Assembly: GCA_022822325.1 (NCBI GenBank)
Contig: JAJEBW010000049.1
Coordinates: 1-42,918, forward strand
Length of the DNA stretch: 42,918 nucleotides
Source: Gemmatimonadota bacterium
GTDB taxonomy: Bacteria; Gemmatimonadota; Gemmatimonadetes; Longimicrobiales; Gaopeijiaceae
Direction: 5' to 3'
Shown here: in pieces, positions 34,224 through 42,742 of the stretch
Position numbering within the stretch: the stretch's first letter is position 1
How the letters are laid out: each line of letters begins with the position of its first letter
Notes under the pieces: generated by a model
Told to the model about the DNA's origin: nothing
Database searches by the model: none
The model's input: the letters and a program-made list of their open reading frames with translations, nothing else
Made by a program: the position numbers and the translations under genes

Positions 34224-35105
34224 CTAAGGCGCGATCGGATTTCTGCGAAGATGGCCATACATCAACTCCTCTACGAACTCCACGCACTTGAACTGTCCAA
34301 GTCGCGCGTTGGGATCGATATTGCGATAGAGCGGCATGCGGATTGTCCAGGGCCGCGCATAGGTGCCGGGGTCGTCCAGTTGGGCCTCATACCAGATGTG
34401 ATCGGGTCCGGCCAGGGTGTAGCGCTCGGTGACCCTCAGCCCCGGTCCATGGTGATTGCCGGCGCGGTCAAGCCAGGTCTGGCCATTGAAGCCGGTGACC
34501 TCGACCACGAAGGCGTCGCCCTCCCAGCGGCCATGCGACTGTCCCATCCACGAATCGACCTGCGGTGGTCCGGGATCCTCCAGGTAGATCTCGCGCATGG
34601 CGCCGGCGTACTCGTAGGCGATGAAGAATTTGCTCTTGCTCTGGAAGATCCGGAAGGGGAAGGGCATGTAGGTGGCGCGGGGAACGCCCGGGAGATAGCA
34701 GCGGATCTCGGGGTCGCGCTCGAGCCAGCGTTCGCGGTTCTCGTTGCGGCGGGCGAGGGCGTCGGGCAGGTAGGGGATTTCGCCCCCCTCCACCACGCCA
34801 TAGCCGAATGGGACCGATCCGACCGCCCCCAGCGCCAGGACTTCGCGGGCCGGGACGGGAACGACGGGGCCGCTTTGCATGGCGAGCGCGGGTCGGGCGG
34901 CGTGCGCCTCGATGTCCCAGTGGGCGTTGCCGAGCGCCTGCCAGAGTCCGTTGAGGTCGGGGTGGCCGGAGGGGGTGCGGGGAAGGGGGGACTCGGGGGA
35001 GCAGGCGGCGAGGACGCAACCGAGCGCGGCCAGGGGGGCCAGCGCGGCGCGGGTGCCGATTCGGCGGCGGGCGGCGCCGGGAGCGGAGATATGAACGATT
35101 CGCAT
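34224..35105 (-). CDS. Lipoprotein of the HPDLxGxW family (unknown function)
   Basis: 293 aa. Signal peptide with lipobox LAAC (Cys35) followed by SGHPDLNGLWQALGNAHWD. Later blocks match its downstream paralogue: DSWMGQSHGRWEGDAFVVEV, VTERYTLAGPDHIWYEA and DPGTYARPWTIRMPLYR, ending FKCVEFVEELMYGHL. No known enzyme motif. ATG 35105 has no Shine-Dalgarno; instead a series of CGCATGGC repeats spans the start and upstream 60 bp. It is 75 nt downstream of the cytochrome c-PQQ gene on the same strand. Confidence 0.78.
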   Translation of the reverse strand: MRIVHISAPGAARRRIGTRAALAPLAALGCVLAACSPESPLPRTPSGHPDLNGLWQALGNAHWDIEAHAARPALAMQSGPVVPVPAREVLALGAVGSVPFGYGVVEGGEIPYLPDALARRNENRERWLERDPEIRCYLPGVPRATYMPFPFRIFQSKSKFFIAYEYAGAMREIYLEDPGPPQVDSWMGQSHGRWEGDAFVVEVTGFNGQTWLDRAGNHHGPGLRVTERYTLAGPDHIWYEAQLDDPGTYARPWTIRMPLYRNIDPNARLGQFKCVEFVEELMYGHLRRNPIAP

Positions 35106-35170
35106 GGCGGAATAAGGGTTCGCATGGCGGGCTGAGGCTTGCGCATGGCCCGGTGGGGGTCGCGCACGGC
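35101..35170. repeat. Four CGCATGGC-type repeats at 20-21-bp spacing
   Basis: CGCATGGC at 35101, 35121 and 35142, and CGCACGGC at 35163: spacings 20, 21 and 21 bp, close to two helical turns. The first copy contains the ATG of the lipoprotein gene on the minus strand. Either a duplicated start region or an iteron-like protein-binding array controlling that gene. Confidence 0.55.
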
Positions 35171-35180
35171 CAATATGCCG

Positions 35181-37079
35181 CTACCTCGGGCTGAACGCCA
35201 GAAGGAGATTGCCGGGCATCTGTCCGAACATGGAGTAGCCGCTGTTGGCGAAGAGCATCCCGCCCGCCACGACCGGACCCGGGCCGTCGATCGCTCCGCC
35301 CCGCCCGGCCACCCCATTCACCGTCTCGGCAACCTCCGTGGTGTCGAAGTCCCAGATCAGAGCTCCGTCGGCGGCCGCGTAGGCGCGCAGGTGGCCGTCG
35401 AGTCCGCCCGCGAAGACCACCCCGGGAATTGCGGACGGCGCGGCGGACCAGGCCGCGAAACACCGGCGTTTGCCGGCGCAACCGTCTTCCGGCGCGGGGG
35501 CGTTCCACACGACTTCGCCGGTCATGAGGTCGAGCGCGTACAGACCCGGCGAGGGCCCGCGTTCGGGGTGAACGTCGACGATCACCGCATCGCGGTCGGA
35601 AACCGTTGCGTAGGCGAGGTGGCCGTCGGTCGCCATTCCCCAGTGGATTCCCCCCAGAGCCCCGCCCTTCCCCACCGTCGCCGACCAGAGCACGGTCCCC
35701 GCGTCATCCGGATCAAGCGCCCACACCACCCCCGACTTCTGCCCGGCCACCAGGATCTCGCGGCCGTCGGGGCGCTCCACCAGCATTGGCGACATGCCGA
35801 AGTCGAGATCCGGCCCCGGGGGGGCGGGGCAGTTCTGGCGGTTGCGCAGCGAGGTGCAGGCCATGTTGAATGCGTCTTCGGCGGTGGCCTGGAAGGACCA
35901 GACGAGCTCTCCGGTCTCGATGTCGAGGGCGATGATCGCGTCGCTGCCGGGGGTCGTCGGGCGGGTGTAGTTCTCGCCGGTGCCTGCATAGATCAGGCCC
36001 CGCGCGGCGTCAATGGTGGGACTGGACCAGACCGGGGCTCCCGACGGCGCCCAGAGCCGGGTTCCGATCGCATTCGTCCCCGCCGGTTCGGGGTAGCCCG
36101 GGATCACGCGGTGGTACCAGAGAACGTCGCCGGTGCGCGCGTCCAGGGCGGCGACCGCGCCCGAAGAGGTGCAGCATTCGTAGCGGGGATCGCCCGCGAT
36201 GGCGACCTCCCACGACGAGATGGGGACGAACAGGCGGCCATCGTGCAGCGCGGGACTGCCGGTCGTGTTGGAGGCCGCGTGCCAGCCGACCCGGTAGCGC
36301 CAGAGCACCTCGCCGGTCGCCATGTCGAGCGCATAGACGTTGGTGCGGAAGTCCGCGAAGAAGGCGGCAGGGCGCCCCTCCGGCCCCGGCCCCGCCAGCA
36401 CCGCCCCTCGCACGGCCGCGTCGGCCTCGAAGCTCCACCGCACGCACCCGGTGGCGGCGTCCAGGGCAAGCACCTCGCCGAATGGCCCGCCGACGAGCAC
36501 GGCGTCGCCGATCGCGGTGGCCCGGGTGCGCACCTCGCCCGCATCGGGGAAGGCGAAGGCCCAGCGGAGCTCCAGATTCGGCACCTGGTCGGCCCGGATT
36601 CCCGCAGTCGCGGCGTCCTGGAAGCCGGTCGCGGCGAGATTCCCCGCGAATCCCATCGACAGCGTCGCGGCCGGATCGAAGGCTCTCCACCCCGCGTCGG
36701 CGCAGAAGGCCGTCTCGGGCAGCAGTTCGGCGGCGTAGGCGCGTTCCGTCAGGTATTCGGCCAGGCGCACCCGCTCGTCGCGGGTCAGATCGGCGCCCTC
36801 GGCCTGCATGACCCCGTTCTCCAGCGAGGCCACGATGGCGCGCGGCGAAAGGGTCTTCAGCAGTCCGACCCCCGGGGTGCGGCCCATTCCGGCGTCGGTG
36901 TGGCAGTCGGCGCAGCTCTCCTCGAAGAGGGCGGCTTCGGCGGCGAAGTCGCCCCTGGCTCCGGCGTTCGGCAGCTCCTCCGCGGGGGCGCAGGCGGCCA
37001 GAACCGCGAGAGGCGCGGCCAGTGCGGCCAGGACCGGCATTGGGGACACTCTCGATTCGAACCGGATCGGGTCATGCAT
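35181..37079 (-). CDS. Cytochrome c-PQQ quinoprotein lipoprotein (polyvinyl-alcohol dehydrogenase type)
   Basis: 632 aa. Lipobox LAAC (Cys30), then a short cytochrome c domain with EESCADCHTDAGMG (Cys56, Cys59, His60) to about residue 130, followed by a PQQ-binding-type beta-propeller: LALDAATGCVRWSFE, YALDMATGEVLWRYRVGW, vicinal-Cys ECCTSSGAVAALDARTGD and IIALDIETGELVWSF. An N-terminal haem domain before a quinoprotein propeller is the layout of polyvinyl-alcohol dehydrogenase-like enzymes, giving internal electron transfer from PQQ to haem. Substrate unknown. ATG 37079 has GGGAGGA 7 nt upstream. It heads the cluster with two HPDLxGxW proteins and DUF6152. Confidence 0.87.
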   Translation of the reverse strand: MHDPIRFESRVSPMPVLAALAAPLAVLAACAPAEELPNAGARGDFAAEAALFEESCADCHTDAGMGRTPGVGLLKTLSPRAIVASLENGVMQAEGADLTRDERVRLAEYLTERAYAAELLPETAFCADAGWRAFDPAATLSMGFAGNLAATGFQDAATAGIRADQVPNLELRWAFAFPDAGEVRTRATAIGDAVLVGGPFGEVLALDAATGCVRWSFEADAAVRGAVLAGPGPEGRPAAFFADFRTNVYALDMATGEVLWRYRVGWHAASNTTGSPALHDGRLFVPISSWEVAIAGDPRYECCTSSGAVAALDARTGDVLWYHRVIPGYPEPAGTNAIGTRLWAPSGAPVWSSPTIDAARGLIYAGTGENYTRPTTPGSDAIIALDIETGELVWSFQATAEDAFNMACTSLRNRQNCPAPPGPDLDFGMSPMLVERPDGREILVAGQKSGVVWALDPDDAGTVLWSATVGKGGALGGIHWGMATDGHLAYATVSDRDAVIVDVHPERGPSPGLYALDLMTGEVVWNAPAPEDGCAGKRRCFAAWSAAPSAIPGVVFAGGLDGHLRAYAAADGALIWDFDTTEVAETVNGVAGRGGAIDGPGPVVAGGMLFANSGYSMFGQMPGNLLLAFSPR

Positions 37080-37515
37080 GAAGGGATCCTCCCGACGGGT
37101 AAAGCGAAGCCCCCGCAGACCCGGGAGGATTCCTGGACCTGCGGGGGCGATGACCGACCGCAACCCGGCGCGATGACCGCCTGCGGCGCGAACGGCTGGA
37201 TCGTTGATTCGGCCTAGTTGCCGAAGCGGCGATCGCTTGCCCTTGCCGGGTTGGGCTGGGTACTGGGACTAGTCAAGGGATCACCTCCTTTTCTGCGGGT
37301 TCCACTTTGGGCGGAATGCCTGTGGTGCACGGGTCCGCAATTCTGCGGGAGCCCGGTCCTGCCTGTCCTGCGGTTGCCCGACCGCCGAGCGAGTCGGCGG
37401 CGGGCGCGACCCCATGGTAACGGTCACAAGAACCAAAGGTCACAAAAACAAGGTAGCGCCGGTCCGGCGAAGGAAGCAACCGCCCGTCCTGCGCCCGTCC
37501 TGCGCGGACCTTCCT
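37080..37515. other. Intergenic region with a repeat motif
   Basis: 436 nt with no supported gene. It includes the promoter side of the quinoprotein gene (GGGAGG at 37087-37092 as read on the minus strand) and, at 37432-37458, an ACCAAAGG/AACAAGGTAG motif that reappears inverted beyond the M50 gene. Confidence 0.4.
37432..37458 (-). repeat. ACCTTGTTTT-type motif, inverted copy
   Basis: On the minus strand this reads TACCTTGTTTTTGTGACCTT, closely matching TACCTTGTTTTCATTACCTT at 38685-38704 on the plus strand. The two lie on either side of the M50 protease gene in opposite orientation and are AT-rich against a GC-rich background. Confidence 0.5.
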
Positions 37516-38232
37516 CTACGCGGCCCGGTAGGCGCGGCCGAAGGCGAAGAGACTCACCGCGACCGCCACCGCAATCCAGATGATCCCCCAGGTCGTCGTC
37601 GGCACCCCCGTCAGCTCCGAGAGCATGGCGGCGTCGGAACGAAGGTGGGGACGATCCAGCACATCGCTCTTGATGTCGAGAATCGCGTAGAGGCAGCTTG
37701 TCAACCCCAGCGTCGTCATGAGCATCCGGTTGACGCCATCGCCCAGCTTGCGGCCCGCCAGGATCATCACCAGTCCGAATCCGATTCCGAAGGCGATTCC
37801 AAAGGGATTGTCGCGCACGTAGAGCACCGTGAGCCCCACCACCAGCACCCCGATCAGAAGCACGGGAAGCTGCGCCGGAATCCGCCGCGCCCCCGCAGCC
37901 GCCAGGATCGCCACGCCCCAGAGGAGGCTGCCGAGATAGCCAGCCGTGAGGGTAATGAAGGCGTTTCCCCCCGGGCAGTGGCAGGCGCCCCCCTGATACT
38001 GGTTCAGGACGATCTTGTCGATGGTTCCACCGGTGGCCACCGCCGCGATTCCATGGCTGATCTCATGCAGCATCACCACGAAGATCTTCAGCGGATAGAT
38101 CGCCGGAGTCTCCCAGAGCAACCAGAGCGCCGCGAAATAGATCGCGAATCCGCCAAGAAAGACCGCCTTCCGTCTCCACGGGGGCGGCGCGTTTCCCGTC
38201 CGGCTCCGCCCTTCGACCATTCCTTCCGCCAT
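37516..38232 (-). CDS. M50-like zinc membrane protease
   Basis: 238 aa with about six to seven membrane helices. Zinc motif MLHEISHGIAAV (His56, Glu57, His60) at the end of the second hydrophobic stretch, followed by TGGTIDKIVLNQYQGG, as in peptidase M50B-like proteins. A GACHCPGGN loop with two Cys is unusual. Site-2-type proteases cleave transmembrane helices, but this subgroup is uncharacterised and the usual NPDG motif is not obvious. ATG 38232 has AAGGAGA 7 nt upstream. It is divergent from the TlpA gene across a 556-nt gap. Confidence 0.75.
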   Translation of the reverse strand: MAEGMVEGRSRTGNAPPPWRRKAVFLGGFAIYFAALWLLWETPAIYPLKIFVVMLHEISHGIAAVATGGTIDKIVLNQYQGGACHCPGGNAFITLTAGYLGSLLWGVAILAAAGARRIPAQLPVLLIGVLVVGLTVLYVRDNPFGIAFGIGFGLVMILAGRKLGDGVNRMLMTTLGLTSCLYAILDIKSDVLDRPHLRSDAAMLSELTGVPTTTWGIIWIAVAVAVSLFAFGRAYRAA

Positions 38233-38788
38233 TCCGGTCTCCTTGCTCCTCGTTGCTTTGGCGCGTGCATTCCCCGTCCGGCGCAACGGTCGGTTCGGTT
38301 GCCGGCGCGCTGTCCGCTTCCGGATGCCGGGGACTGCATGACAGACTCCGGGGACTACCGGTTTGGACGCAAGCGGGATTCGCAACGGTTGGCCGCGGAG
38401 CCGCGCCCCGGATCCCCTTCAATGTGCCACCGATCGCCCGCAGAGGGAATTCCGGCGCGCGCGGCACAACGCCGCCATTGGCGCGCTCCCGCGGGCGAGC
38501 CGCCGCTCGGGACCCCGCGATCCGGCCGTTCTCGTCTCTGCGAGGCGATGGCGGCCCGGAACGCCGCTCCGTCGCTTGTCAACGCGCGATTTCGCGCACC
38601 GCCCCGTGCGCCCGCGCCCCGGGACCCGCCGCCTGCGCCGCCGAATCCGCCGCTTGCGACTGGTCGCCAACGGGAGGGTTTCATTACCTTGTTTTCATTA
38701 CCTTTTTCGGATGGACCGCAGCCATGTCGGATGGACCGCAGCCATCCGCCATCCGGAATCGAAGCCCGGGAAGGGGTAGTCGCCACTC
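38233..38788. other. Divergent intergenic region with AT-rich and tandem repeats
   Basis: 556 nt between the M50 protease and TlpA genes. The first 440 nt have no recognisable element. The end carries TTTCATTACCTT twice and a 20-bp tandem duplication, listed separately. No gene supported on either strand. Confidence 0.4.
38679..38746 (+). repeat. Two tandem repeat pairs upstream of the TlpA gene
   Basis: TTTCATTACCTT occurs at 38679-38690 and 38693-38704 (14-bp spacing). It is followed by a 20-bp unit starting TCGGATGGACCGCAGCCAT at 38707-38726 and again at 38727-38746, differing only in the last base. These sit 40-110 bp before the TlpA start and may be operator sites or slippage products. 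Confidence 0.6.
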
Positions 38789-39334
38789 GTGAGCCATAGT
38801 TCGCCCGCCATCCTTCGCGGCCCCCTTGCCGCCGCCGTCCTTGCGCTCTTCGCCGCGGGCTGCCTGGGCGACCGCCCCGCGCCCGAGGTCGGCAGCGTGG
38901 CGCCGCCCTTCGAGGCAATGACCCTGGAGGGCGACGCCGTCGCGAGCGCCGATCTGGCCGGTGCGCCCTACATGCTCAACATCTGGGCCACCTGGTGCGC
39001 GCCCTGTCGCGAGGAGATGCCCGCCCTGCAACAGCTTCACGACGCCTACGACGACCGCGGCTTCCAGGTTGTGGGGGTCAGCGTCGACGACAGCGGCTCG
39101 CGCGATCTGATCGAGTCCTTCACCGAGGAAGCCGGCATCACCTTCCCCGTCTACCACGAGCCGAGCTGGGAGATCATGGACGCCTATCTCCTGCTGGGTC
39201 TTCCCGGGACCTTCCTCATCGACCGCGAGGGGCTCATCGTGCGCAAGTGGACGGGTCCCTTCCAGCCCATGGAGGAAGAGGTTCAGGAGGACGTGCGGGC
39301 GTTGCTCGACCCGGTCGGCGCGCCGCAACCGTGA
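38789..39334 (+). CDS. TlpA-like thioredoxin-fold lipoprotein
   Basis: 181 aa. Lipobox AAGC (Cys25). Thioredoxin fold with ATWCAPCREEM (redox Cys70 and Cys73) and LLGLPGTFLIDREG containing the cis-Pro. Periplasmic membrane-anchored reductase of the TlpA/ResA group, often serving cytochrome c haem-site thiols, which fits a genome with several c-type cytochromes. GTG 38789 follows GGGAAGGGG at about 12 nt. Its stop overlaps the permease start (GTGA, 39331-39334). Confidence 0.88.
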   Translation: MSHSSPAILRGPLAAAVLALFAAGCLGDRPAPEVGSVAPPFEAMTLEGDAVASADLAGAPYMLNIWATWCAPCREEMPALQQLHDAYDDRGFQVVGVSVDDSGSRDLIESFTEEAGITFPVYHEPSWEIMDAYLLLGLPGTFLIDREGLIVRKWTGPFQPMEEEVQEDVRALLDPVGAPQP

Positions 39335-41559
39335 CCGACCCCTCCCAAGAGGGTTCCGCACCCGCCTCGGAGCGCTCCCACGCCGCCGGTCTGAGCCGCG
39401 ATCTCGGGCTGGTCTCGGCGCTGGCCATCGGGACCGGCACCATGATCGCCGCCGGGATCTTCACCCTCTCGGGGCTCGCGGTCGGGTACGTCGGGAGCGC
39501 GGCGATCGCGTCCTTCCTGCTGGCCGCTCTCGTGGCCGCCTTCACCGCGCTGACCTACTGCGAGTTCAGCTCGATCTACCCCTTCTCGGGCGAGGGCTAC
39601 CTCTACGCCCGCAAGAGCTTCCCCCCGCTGCTCGCCTACCTGGTGGGGTGGTGCATCCTGTTGGGCTACGCCTCGTCGTGCGCCTTCTACATCGCCAGCC
39701 TGTCGGTCTACTTCAACGAATTCGTCTGGCATCTTCCGGCCGAGGCCCTCCCCGGACTGGTCTTCCTCGCCGCCCTCACCCTCCTCAACATAAAGGGGAC
39801 GAAGGAGAGCGGCGCCTTCCAGATCGTCGTCACCGCGGCCAAGATCGTGTTGCTGGTCTGGTTCATCGCGGGCGGACTCGGGAGCTTCGACGCGGCGGCG
39901 GTCTCGGCCCGCTTCAGCAACGACCTTCCGCTGATCGCCTCGACGGCCGCGCTCGTCTTCATCACCTTCTTCGGCTTCTCCGCGATCGCGGCCTCGGCGG
40001 GGGAGGTCATCAATCCCACGAAGACGATTCCGCGCGCGATCTTCATCTCGATGATCGTGGTGACGGCTCTCTACGCGCTGGTGGTGCTGGTCGTGGTGGC
40101 GGCGGAGCTGACCGAATACACCGAGGCGGCGATGGGGGTCGCGGCGCGGGCCTTCCTGGGTCCGGTCGGGGGCGCGGTGATCGTCGGCGGCGCCCTCTTC
40201 TCGATGATCTCGGCCTCGAACGCCTCGATCATGGCCGGGTCGCGCGTCGCTCTGTCGATGAGCCGGCTGCGACATCTGCCGCGCGTCTTCGGCCGGGTCG
40301 GCGTTCGCACCCGCACCCCGGGCGTCGCCCTCCTGGCGGTCGGCGGCTCGATCGCGGCCTTCGCCCTGCTGCTTCCACTGGAGGAGCTCGCCCACTTCGC
40401 CAACCTGGTGCTTCTGCTGGCGCTCTGCCTCGTCAACGCCGCGCTGATCGTGCACCGCCGCCGCTTTCCCCGCATCGAGCGTCCCTTCCGGGTCCCGCTG
40501 GTGCCGCTTCTGCCCGGCCTCGGAATCGCCGCCAACATCTACCTCATCCTCCAGATTCCCGCCCAGGGGCACATTCAGCCGGTCATCCTCGGCATCCTGG
40601 CGCTCGCCGCGGGGCTCTTCGCCTATGCGGCCTGGCGCGGCGCCCGTTTCGACGTCCCCGCCGCCGCCGGTCCCGAATCCAGAATCGTCGCGCTGCGGGC
40701 ATCTCCGCGCACCGCCTCCTTTCGCATCCTGCTCCCCGTCCACAATCCCCACACGGTCGGCCCTCTCCTGCGGATCGCGGCGTCGCTGGCCCGGGGACGG
40801 GGCGGCGAGATCACCGTGCTGCGCGTCGTGCAGGTGCCGGACCAGTTGCCCCCCGAGATGGCGCGGCGCGAGATCGAGGAGGAGGCCGCGGTACTGGAGC
40901 GGCTGCAGGCGCTGGAGGAGGAGCTCGGCGTTCCGGTCGCGACCGAGATCCGGGTGGGGCACAATGTGGCGCGGGCGATCCTGGAGGCCGCGCGCGAGAA
41001 CCGATCCCACCTGATCCTGTTGGGTTGGAAGGGATTCACGACGACCGCGCGAAAGATCCTGGGCGAGGTGACCGACGATGTGGTGCGACTGGGCCGCGCC
41101 GACATTCTGCTGGTGAAGTTCGGGCCGGAGCGCGCCGTGCCGAGGCGGATTCTTCTGCCGACTGCCGGGGGACGACACGCGCGCAAGGCGCAGAGCTACG
41201 CGGTGGGGTTGGCGGGGGATGGGGGAAGGGTCACTCTCGCGGCCTTCGTGGCCGATTCCGCGCCGGAGCCGCGCCGGGCGGAGGCGGAGGAGCGGCTGGC
41301 CGGGGAGCGCGCCGGGCTGGATGACGGGGCGGTGGTGGCGACGCGGGTCCTGGGGGGACGCGGGGTGGTGGGGGGGATTGTGGGCGCCGCCGCCGAGTTC
41401 GACGCCGTCATGGTGGGCGCTTCCGAGGACAGCTTCTCGCACCGCATCCTCTTCGGCACGATTCCGGAACGGATCGCGCGCGAGGCGCCGGGCACGGTGA
41501 TGGTCCTCAAGAGCCACGACCGCGTGCGGGCCTTCCTGGGCCGGGTGACCGCGGATTAG
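39331..41559 (+). CDS. APC-family amino-acid permease fused to two UspA domains
   Basis: 742 aa. Residues about 20-450 form a 12-helix APC transporter opening with the conserved IGTGTMIAAGIFTLSG and containing FGFSAIAASAGEVINPTKTI. Residues about 465-600 are a UspA domain with the nucleotide loop LGWKGFTTTARKILGEVTDD; a second, more degenerate UspA domain fills about 605-742 (VGASEDSFSHRILFGTIPER). Cationic or neutral amino acids are plausible substrates. Permease-UspA fusions are known in archaea and some bacteria; the cytosolic UspA pair probably senses nucleotide or stress. GTG start overlaps the TlpA stop, so it is translationally coupled. Confidence 0.9.
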   Translation: MTDPSQEGSAPASERSHAAGLSRDLGLVSALAIGTGTMIAAGIFTLSGLAVGYVGSAAIASFLLAALVAAFTALTYCEFSSIYPFSGEGYLYARKSFPPLLAYLVGWCILLGYASSCAFYIASLSVYFNEFVWHLPAEALPGLVFLAALTLLNIKGTKESGAFQIVVTAAKIVLLVWFIAGGLGSFDAAAVSARFSNDLPLIASTAALVFITFFGFSAIAASAGEVINPTKTIPRAIFISMIVVTALYALVVLVVVAAELTEYTEAAMGVAARAFLGPVGGAVIVGGALFSMISASNASIMAGSRVALSMSRLRHLPRVFGRVGVRTRTPGVALLAVGGSIAAFALLLPLEELAHFANLVLLLALCLVNAALIVHRRRFPRIERPFRVPLVPLLPGLGIAANIYLILQIPAQGHIQPVILGILALAAGLFAYAAWRGARFDVPAAAGPESRIVALRASPRTASFRILLPVHNPHTVGPLLRIAASLARGRGGEITVLRVVQVPDQLPPEMARREIEEEAAVLERLQALEEELGVPVATEIRVGHNVARAILEAARENRSHLILLGWKGFTTTARKILGEVTDDVVRLGRADILLVKFGPERAVPRRILLPTAGGRHARKAQSYAVGLAGDGGRVTLAAFVADSAPEPRRAEAEERLAGERAGLDDGAVVATRVLGGRGVVGGIVGAAAEFDAVMVGASEDSFSHRILFGTIPERIAREAPGTVMVLKSHDRVRAFLGRVTAD

Positions 41560-41743
41560 CGGCGGTGGACGATCGCCGAGCGGCATTGTTCGCGGACTGG
41601 CCGGGGGACGCCCGCCGCCGCAAGGCCCGGGGGAGGAAGACGACGAGTCGGTGGGGGCGCGGACGGGGGTGCCTTCGTGGACCGAGAAGATGTCCTCGTC
41701 GCCAAAGAGAACGTCCTCGCCGCCAGGGAGAAAGTGGGCCGCA

Positions 41744-42742
41744 ATGAACATTCGCCTGATCAGCCGCGACGAGATCGTCTCTCTGATCACGATGGAAGAG
41801 GCGATTCAGACGATGGAGAGGGCCTTCGGGGCGCTGTCCGCGGGCCGCGCGGAGATGCCGGTGCGGGTGGCGCTGGCCGGGGGGAGGGGGACGACGCTCT
41901 TCATGCCGGCGCGGCTCGGTTCGGCGCGGCCGGATGCGCAGGGGGAAGACGGCGACGGGGGTGCGGGCCGGGGGGACGCGACGGGAGAGCGCGGGGCCAA
42001 GATCGTCTCGATTTTCCCGGAGAACTGGCGGCGCGGTCTGCCCTCGATCAGCGGCGTCATCCTCATGCTCGACGACGAGACGGGGATCCCCACCGCCCTC
42101 ATGGACGCCGGCGAACTGACGGCGATTCGCACAGCGGCGGCGGCCGGGCTCGCGGCCAGGCTCCTCAGCCGCCCGGACTCGCGCGTGTTGACGATCTTCG
42201 GCGCGGGCGCGCAGGCTCCCCGCCAGATCGAGGCGATCCGCGCCGTCCGTCCAATCGAAGAGGTGCGGGTGGTGTCGCGGGGCGGGGAGTCGGCGCGGCG
42301 GCTGGCGGCCTCCCTGAAAGGCGTCGAGGCGCGCGCGATCGCCGATCCGGCCGGAGCGGTGCGGGGCGCCGATGTCATTGTGGCGGTCACGACCTCGCGC
42401 ACCCCCGTTTTTGATGGAACCGGGCTGGCGCTGGGCACCCATGTCAGCGGCAGCGGCAGCTTCCTGCCCGACCACCGCGAGATCGGCGGCGAGGTCGTGG
42501 AGCGAGCCCGCGTGGTGGTGGAAGACCGCGCGGCCGTCATGGAGGAGGCGGGCGACCTGATCATTCCGGTCGCGGAGGGCCGTCTCCCCCCCGATCCGAT
42601 CGACGCCGAGCTGGGCGAGATCGTCAACGGCGCCGCGCCCGGGGGCGCCGCGGGCCGCGAACTGACCTTCTTCAAGTCGGTTGGCGTGGCCGTGCAGGAT
42701 GTGGCGATCGGGGCGGAGGTGGCGCGGCGGGCGTTTTCCTAG
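41744..42742 (+). CDS. Ornithine cyclodeaminase/mu-crystallin family protein
   Basis: 332 aa, family-typical length. The N-terminal part includes ISRDEIVSLITMEEAIQTME and EMPVRVAL. The NAD-binding Rossmann motif is LTIFGAGAQAPRQIEAIRAV, followed by RVVSRGGESARRLAASL and ADVIVAVTTSRTPVFDG; the end TFFKSVGVAVQDVAIG is the family hallmark. Members act as ornithine cyclodeaminase, alanine dehydrogenase or imine reductase, which sequence alone does not separate. A Gly/Asp-rich insert at about 65-85 breaks the usual FMPA-K region. ATG 41744 has AGGGAG about 15 nt upstream. It is preceded by a 184-nt gene-free gap. Confidence 0.9.
   Translation: MNIRLISRDEIVSLITMEEAIQTMERAFGALSAGRAEMPVRVALAGGRGTTLFMPARLGSARPDAQGEDGDGGAGRGDATGERGAKIVSIFPENWRRGLPSISGVILMLDDETGIPTALMDAGELTAIRTAAAAGLAARLLSRPDSRVLTIFGAGAQAPRQIEAIRAVRPIEEVRVVSRGGESARRLAASLKGVEARAIADPAGAVRGADVIVAVTTSRTPVFDGTGLALGTHVSGSGSFLPDHREIGGEVVERARVVVEDRAAVMEEAGDLIIPVAEGRLPPDPIDAELGEIVNGAAPGGAAGRELTFFKSVGVAVQDVAIGAEVARRAFS

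Noticed and set aside
41560..41743. Extended N-terminus or separate small gene before the ornithine cyclodeaminase-family gene
   Set aside because: The family homology begins at the ATG at 41744, and the upstream Ser/Pro/Arg-rich translation has no protein-like features.
39283..41790. 835-codon minus-strand frame opposite the APC-UspA gene
   Set aside because: Charged low-complexity translation without motifs, entirely antisense to a well-supported transporter.
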